This document shows, one piece after another, positions 59,040-64,000 of a stretch of 64,000 nt of DNA. The notes below the pieces were generated by a model. It was not told where the DNA came from and did no database searches. It saw only the letters and a list, made by a program, of their open reading frames with translations. The position numbers and the translations under genes were made by a program. Every line of letters starts with the position of its first letter. Position 1 is the first letter of the stretch. The DNA is from Massospora cicadina (Eukaryota; Entomophthoromycota; Entomophthoromycetes; Entomophthorales; Entomophthoraceae). The stretch lies in contig JAKSZP010009565.1 in the NCBI GenBank assembly GCA_022478985.1, positions 1-64,000 of the forward strand, in the 5' to 3' direction.

Positions 59040-59640
59040 CCTTTCAGAGCCCTGGTCTTCCCCACTGTTACTTATAAAGAAGAAGAATAGTAGTCACAAA
59101 ATAGTGATGGATTACCAGAAGCTAAACAGCCTCACTAAGAAGGACAGCTATTCAATTCATGGATTAACAATTCTCTGACCTGACTCTCCAGCTCAAATTT
59201 CTTCTTCATGATGAACCTAGACAGCAGTTATTGTCAAATGGATCTATCACCGTAAGACCAGAAATGTTCGTTGATATGCATGTTAGGATTATTTCAACCT
59301 ACTCAGCTCCTTAAATGATTATGCAATACTCACAATTTTTTCAACGGGCAATAGATCACATCATGCAAGGTCATATATCAGGTGTGTGATCATATACCTA
59401 TATGCATAACAGTATTTCCAAAACCTTTACCAAACACCTAGTCTCACCTCAAGTCAGTTTTTCTTGGCTGAGAGAGAACCATATTAAATTAAAACCTGCG
59501 AAATGTACCTTCTTCCAGCAAGAACTGGAATCTTTAGGACATGCCATATTATGGGAAGGAATTCAGCCCTTGTATAATAAGGTTAAAGAAAGCTTCAAGA
59601 TTCTTGGGCTGAAGATCCTCTGAGATATACAGGTATTCTT
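59040..59640 (+). pseudogene. pol: Element C reverse transcriptase remnant
   Basis: HKIVMDYQKLNSLTKKDSYS (about 59,096-59,155) is the RT entry motif and MNLDSSYCQMDLS (about 59,211-59,250) holds the first catalytic Asp. The YxDD box is destroyed (IIYLYA at about 59,391-59,408). The thumb is open at 59,402-59,623, with LRENHIKLKPAKCTFFQQEL and LGHAI. It is a clear gypsy RT with the active site lost. Confidence 0.85.
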
Positions 59641-59689
59641 AGGAATGATGGGATATCACCATCAAATTATCCCTAAAATTCGCTCACCT

Positions 59690-60200
59690 TTCTGAACCTC
59701 TTGTCCATTTTCTTACCAAAAATACAACTTTTGTATGGGGGGTAGAACAAAGAATTGCATTTAAGTCAATAAAGAGTTTTTTGAAGAGAATAGCGATTCT
59801 AAAAAATCAGACGATGGGAAGCCACTCATCCTTTTTACCAACATCTCTGACTTATCTGTAGGCTCCATCCTCTCTCAAGTAGATGATGAAGGCATTGACC
59901 GCCTGGTGTCCTATTAGGAAAAAATGCTTTACAAAGCTGAGCGAAATCACAGCGTCACAGAGAAAGAGTGCTTAGTTGTTCTACTGCCAGTGAAACATTT
60001 TTGGCCCTTCCTATATGGTACAAAGTTTACATTTGTTACAGACCACTCTTTGTTAAAATAGCTGCAAAACATGACAGATCTGACAAGAAGACTAGCCCGC
60101 CAGGATGTCAAACTTCAACAAAATGGCATTGATATTGTCCACTAAGTGGGAAAAAGCATATGAATGTGGATGGACTGACTATATTCCCTAACTTTAACTA
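59690..60200 (+). pseudogene. pol: Element C RNase H remnant
   Basis: The minor repeats of the domain are readable: ISDLSVGSILSQVDDEG (about 59,843-59,895), AERNHSVTEKECLVVLLPVK with the catalytic Glu, and GTKFTFVTDHSLLK with the third Asp. The first Asp position reads Asn (FTN). Stops break the chain at several points. Confidence 0.8.
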
Positions 60201-60379
60201 GACAATAGTGAAGCTGAACGATTACATGAACTACTCATGGAGCCAGACTCTTGGGAGGATGAAGATGACCGTTCAGAAGATGATAAAGTGACATGCTCAA
60301 AATATCAAGGTTCTCAACGGATTGCTTTACAAGAACGTTTGAACTGACTATCTACCTTACTTGCAACCTTCAGAATGGA

Positions 60380-61360
60380 TACCCAGATACAATAGAAGCC
60401 CACAAGACCTAATGACATGGAGGAGTCAGGAAAACTTGCAAATGGATCAAGGATCGCTACTATTGGGAAGGTATAATGGATTCTGTATTGGAAGTCTTAG
60501 ACTTTTGCATCACTTGTAAAAAGCAAGTACCACATAAGCCCAAGTGCAATTATCAGCCCATGAGCCTTCAGTAGCCATTTCATAGCATCAGTTTAGACTT
60601 TATAGGTCCATTGCCTGGATCCTCAGGAGAAAAATTTTATACATCTTTATGGGGATTAATCATTATACATAGTGGGTTGAAGCAATCGCCATTCCCTAAC
60701 AGACCATCAAATATACTACTAACTTCTAATATCATGATATTTGCTAGGCTTGTCTTCCCGCAGATACTGCTATGTGAAAATGGGGAGAATATAACGTCAA
60801 GAATTGTGAGAATCTTAGCTACAAGCATGGGAACTTAACAACTATTTTCAGTGCCTTACACCCATTAACTAACAAGAATGTAGAAAGAGCAAATGAAACT
60901 TTAATTAAATATTAGGCAAGATGGCCATTACTGATCCATTGCATTGGTTCCAATATCTTCAAAGTGTGTTGATGGCTTACAGGATAAGTTTTCATAAACT
61001 TATTAAAATTTCTCCCTTCAAGGCCTCATATGGAAAAGAGCCTAGAATCCTGGCTCTATTAGATCGTGAAGTTACCAATGATAATACAAAGAGCCTGAGA
61101 AAGAGATAAAAAAATTAGCCCTAAGATTAAACATCCTTAATTTGAGGCAAAGATAAATCTAACCAAGACGGTTAAAAAAGAAGGTCAAGCAGCAAATGCA
61201 ACTCACCAACCTTAACCCACCTTTGAGATTTTGGACTTACTCTTGTATTATCACAATTGTATAGCACCCCAAGGAAGAAAACTAGATTCTATATGGAACA
61301 GGCCATATTCTATAACTTATAAATGCGGAGATGAGTACTAATCAGGTCTCTTAAATTGGA
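60380..61360 (+). pseudogene. pol: Element C integrase remnant
   Basis: GGVRKTCKWIKDRYYWEG and DFCITCKK (about 60,421-60,525) form the zinc-binding domain; the core starts SISLDFIGPLPG (about 60,587-60,622). The second catalytic position reads LCENGENITS, Glu for Asp (about 60,770-60,800). The third Glu is in NVERANETL (about 60,876-60,902). The open piece 60,611-60,838 is the middle of the core, and 60,921-61,109 continues beyond it. It is too eroded for a C-terminal domain to be recognised. Confidence 0.8.
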
Positions 61361-61454
61361 GTAACTGTCTTAAATACACAACTAATTCTTGCACTAGTAC
61401 TCCCCCTGTCAACATTATTGAAGTTGGTGATTTCAGATATCAGGATATTGGACA

Positions 61455-62193
61455 TGATGGAAAAAATATCTACCATTTTTGACTCCCTCAACAAAGTCAA
61501 CGCCTAGACCCAAGAAGGGAGTTAAATAAGTTACCTTAATAAATTGCCCAAAAAATTGATGATCAGTACAACTTAGACCAACCTTAAGAAAGTCTGTCAG
61601 ACCAAATTAAGCCTGAGATACTTGAGATGATATCCTGCCTAATTATAATGAAGAATCCTAAGAAGGTCAGTGACAATTACTCAAGGTGGCACTCTAGGCA
61701 GTAAATTTAGACAAACCCACAAAAAGGTAAGATTCAATAATCATTCAATAATCAAGCTAAGTGATACCAAGTCTCATCTGACTTGGAATTTTGAACTTAC
61801 AATTTTTGTTATATCAAAAAATGCTCCAAAGGCATTATACCATCCAGAATGCATCTCTTGACCAAGAGCCTCCCTTCTGGATTCCCCCTCCATTATTTTC
61901 ATCACTTATTTCCTTTTGGGCTTTATATTGTTAAGTATGACATATAAAAAGAATTTTTATATTATGATAAAGTTATTTCATTAATTTGATATCTCTTTTT
62001 GGTACTTGACTTCAATAAGTCTATATCATCATACTTACCATAGGACGGATATTCTTTCTGACAGGACATAAGCGGTGACTTGGAACCCTTTAAAATAATA
62101 AAATATACTAGTCTTTCGTCTTATAAAGCTTCAAGTATTGACTGTCAGGCTTCTTGGCATAGCACCATCGAGATTAAAAAGGAAGCTCTAATA
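61455..62193 (+). repeat. Element C 3' LTR
   Basis: Partner of 54,578-55,312, of about the same length. No clear polypurine tract remains before it (GGATATTGGACA). The similarity fades after GGAAGC at 62,181-62,186. Confidence 0.78.
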
Positions 62194-64000
62194 CATAGAT
62201 ACCCCAAATATGGCGCACCTAGTGCTATTGAGAGGATGGCTGACGTCCCAATTAGGTTAATTTCATTGATTATATTCTTAAATCTTTTCCCTATCTGTTG
62301 TTTTCTTCTTGAGTCTGACATAGATCTTAGTGGGCTGATATTGGGGCAAATATAAATCTTCTTGGTGCTGATATTGTACCCAAAATACTCCCACATATAA
62401 AAGCATTTTAGCTTGCAATTGGGCTGAAGCAATTGATATTATCATTAAGCAATTTCAGACCAAAATGTCTTGGGCGAAATATTCCTAGCTGTTGCCATCA
62501 CCGTCAAAGGATTGGCATAGTATGAACGAGCTCATCTAATAGATGAGTATATCCAGGAGATGTCTCCAAAGTATATAAATACTAGCGCCTGGCCAATTAA
62601 TGGCATCTCATACTATCTTATATCTTATCTTATTAAATTATATTTTTTATCTTACTGTTTTTTGTACACCGTCGTTTTAGTGTCAGTTTACGTTAGGAGT
62701 GTTTTACAAGTGACTTTAGAAAAGTAACACTAAGATTTTACTATTGCTTGCATCCAGAAAAGTTCCCAATTTCTAAATAAGGAATTTGCATAAGAGGCCT
62801 GAACATCCATATGTTTTGTATGTTTCTATTTAAGCTTCAAAATAATGAGAGTATTTAAGACAACTGGCCATATGATTGACATATTGGCAAAGCTACCTTC
62901 CCAATTAGAGAAACAGAAATTAAATTGTATATGCGAGTTTTATCCCTAAAACTTCCCTGTTAAGTTCTTCAGTTAAGCACCATCATCTGAAAACTTAACG
63001 CAAGGCTATTACTTCAAATGAGACTAGTAAATAAGACCCTAAACATATAAATACAAATGGACCTGTGAAATCAGTAGCAAATACCTCAAAGGATCAAGAA
63101 AAAAATTTACAAAAATCAGAAGTGGATGAGAATTGAGCATATCATGATAAAAAACAGCCTGTAGCCTTTCTTCTAGATTAGTAAGTTCTTATAAGTAATT
63201 TTCTGTTGTTATTCTTATAGCTTTTTCTCTAATATAAAACAAAAATTTTGTAATTAATTTACTTGGCTCTGTTTTAAAAATTTTATCAAAGGTACACCTT
63301 AGTGAGGCAAGAGTGTCATAGTTTCAGCACATGAAATAGCATTATGACAACTTGCGCTCTTGTTGATAAGCATCTGCCTTTCCACCTCTGGAAGTATATT
63401 TTTGAAAAGTGTTTTGTTAATAAATTTTGCTCTTCATTAGTTTTATTCACCTTTGTATTGTGGACATGCACGTGGGTGTGCCTAACTAGCGGTTTTCTTC
63501 AAACATGGATTATTAGAATCATACAAAAAAGAAACACTTTATTATTTATCTCCAGATTCTTGAAAGTACTGCAAACTCTGGAGCACTTGAATCTCATAGA
63601 TTGGTATTATACTGATATGGTGGTGAAAGTAGGCATTTCTGCAATCTGTGTACTTCTAAAAGACCACTAAATTTTTTATTCTCTATTAGTTTTGCCTATC
63701 TCACATTGCTATCTTTCTCTCATAGTAAATTGTCATTGCCACATTTTAGTAACCATAGAGGCCACCCTCCTATGCAACGATATTGATCTTTTTCATTTAC
63801 AAGCATGTCTTTAACCTGAAGTGGGAGTATTCCTTACATTTCATAAGCAAGTAGACGTGCTCATCTCCACCCTGCTTGACAACCTAGCTGTAATGGTGGT
63901 GTACATCTTAACCAACTGTCCTCCCATCTTATCTAGAAGAGTAAAATGACCTAGTTAATTGTACCACTGCCCCTTAGGATCCCCCCCCAATGATTTCTAT
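62194..64000. other. No gene recognised
   Basis: Frames at 62,080-62,355 (plus) and 62,432-62,145 (minus) overlap antiparallel and look accidental. TATATAAATA at about 62,574, followed by a C+G-richer patch, could be the core of another LTR or repeat, but no partner lies in the window. The 108-codon frame 63,344-63,670 is Leu-, Phe- and Ile-rich with no known pattern and no support from context; it could be chance in A+T-rich DNA. Confidence 0.4.

Larger units (their letters stand above)
54578..62193 (+). mobile_element. Element C: old plus-strand Ty3/gypsy retrotransposon
   Basis: Direct repeats at about 54,578-55,312 and 61,455-62,193 are the LTRs. Between them, on the plus strand, lie Gag-like, protease, RT, RNase H and integrase traces in gypsy order. 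It is the most eroded of the four, with stops every few tens of codons. The protease and RT remnants resemble those of element A, suggesting the same lineage. A SINE-like copy is inserted in the 5' leader. LTR ends are approximate; I see no target duplication. Confidence 0.82.

Noticed and set aside
62080..62432. Overlapping open frames on both strands
   Set aside because: The two frames are antiparallel shadows with hydrophobic A+T-rich composition. Neither resembles a family or has a supporting context.
63344..63670. Open frame of 108 codons, possible small membrane protein
   Set aside because: Leu, Phe and Ile richness follows from A+T-rich codons; no clear signal peptide or conserved pattern, and no neighbouring gene. 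Kept only as a remark.
1..64000. CRISPR array, bacterial operon or phage content
   Set aside because: No regularly spaced exact repeats, no ribosome-binding-site-led gene strings. TATA-bearing LTRs, SINE-like copies and gypsy elements mark it as eukaryotic.

Overview
This 64 kb window looks like a repeat-dominated, strongly A+T-rich stretch (about two-thirds A+T by eye) of a fungal nuclear genome. Ty3/gypsy elements of a fungal type, one a chromovirus with a C-terminal chromodomain, fit a basidiomycete. CpG-directed C-to-T decay, mostly in TCG context, fits Pucciniomycotina, for example a rust fungus; that placement is inference. I found no convincing host gene, tRNA or rRNA. Almost everything recognisable is a transposable element or its debris, and the coding regions are broken by stops and frameshifts.

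Layout. 1-9.3 kb: A+T-rich sequence with an old coding-like repeat (2.8-3.7 kb), a three-unit tandem repeat (4.5-5.0 kb), a minute retro-insertion (6.35 kb) and two nested SINE-like copies (8.88-9.18 kb). 9.3-16.5 kb: element A, a complete but decayed plus-strand gypsy element with 823-bp LTRs, PBS-like site, Gag, PR, RT, RNase H, IN and polypurine tract. 16.5-22.5 kb: retro-fragments, one with a 17-bp target duplication (19 kb), and a SINE-like copy with a 21-bp duplication (21 kb). 22.5-30.2 kb: element B, a minus-strand chromovirus with a perfect 5-bp target duplication, inserted into an older, opposite-facing LTR of its own family. 30.2-39 kb: relict LTR-like modules and a 78-bp minisatellite that encodes 26-residue repeats. 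39.0-42.6 kb: two head-to-tail copies of an unidentified retroposed coding family (here 'U'). 43.6-53.5 kb: element E, an old minus-strand gypsy element. 54.6-62.2 kb: element C, an old plus-strand gypsy element carrying a SINE-like copy. 62.2-64 kb: no gene recognised.

How the parts relate. A, C and E share a plan: a Gag with coiled-coil N-terminus where readable, PR, RT-RNase H, IN, and no chromodomain seen. B belongs to another lineage. The SINE-like family (four copies), family U with its 3' ends, and two 18-19-nt insertions flanked by 17-bp duplications all bear marks of target-primed reverse transcription, so a LINE-type machinery has acted here although no LINE reverse transcriptase lies in the window. 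Element letters and family names are my own labels.
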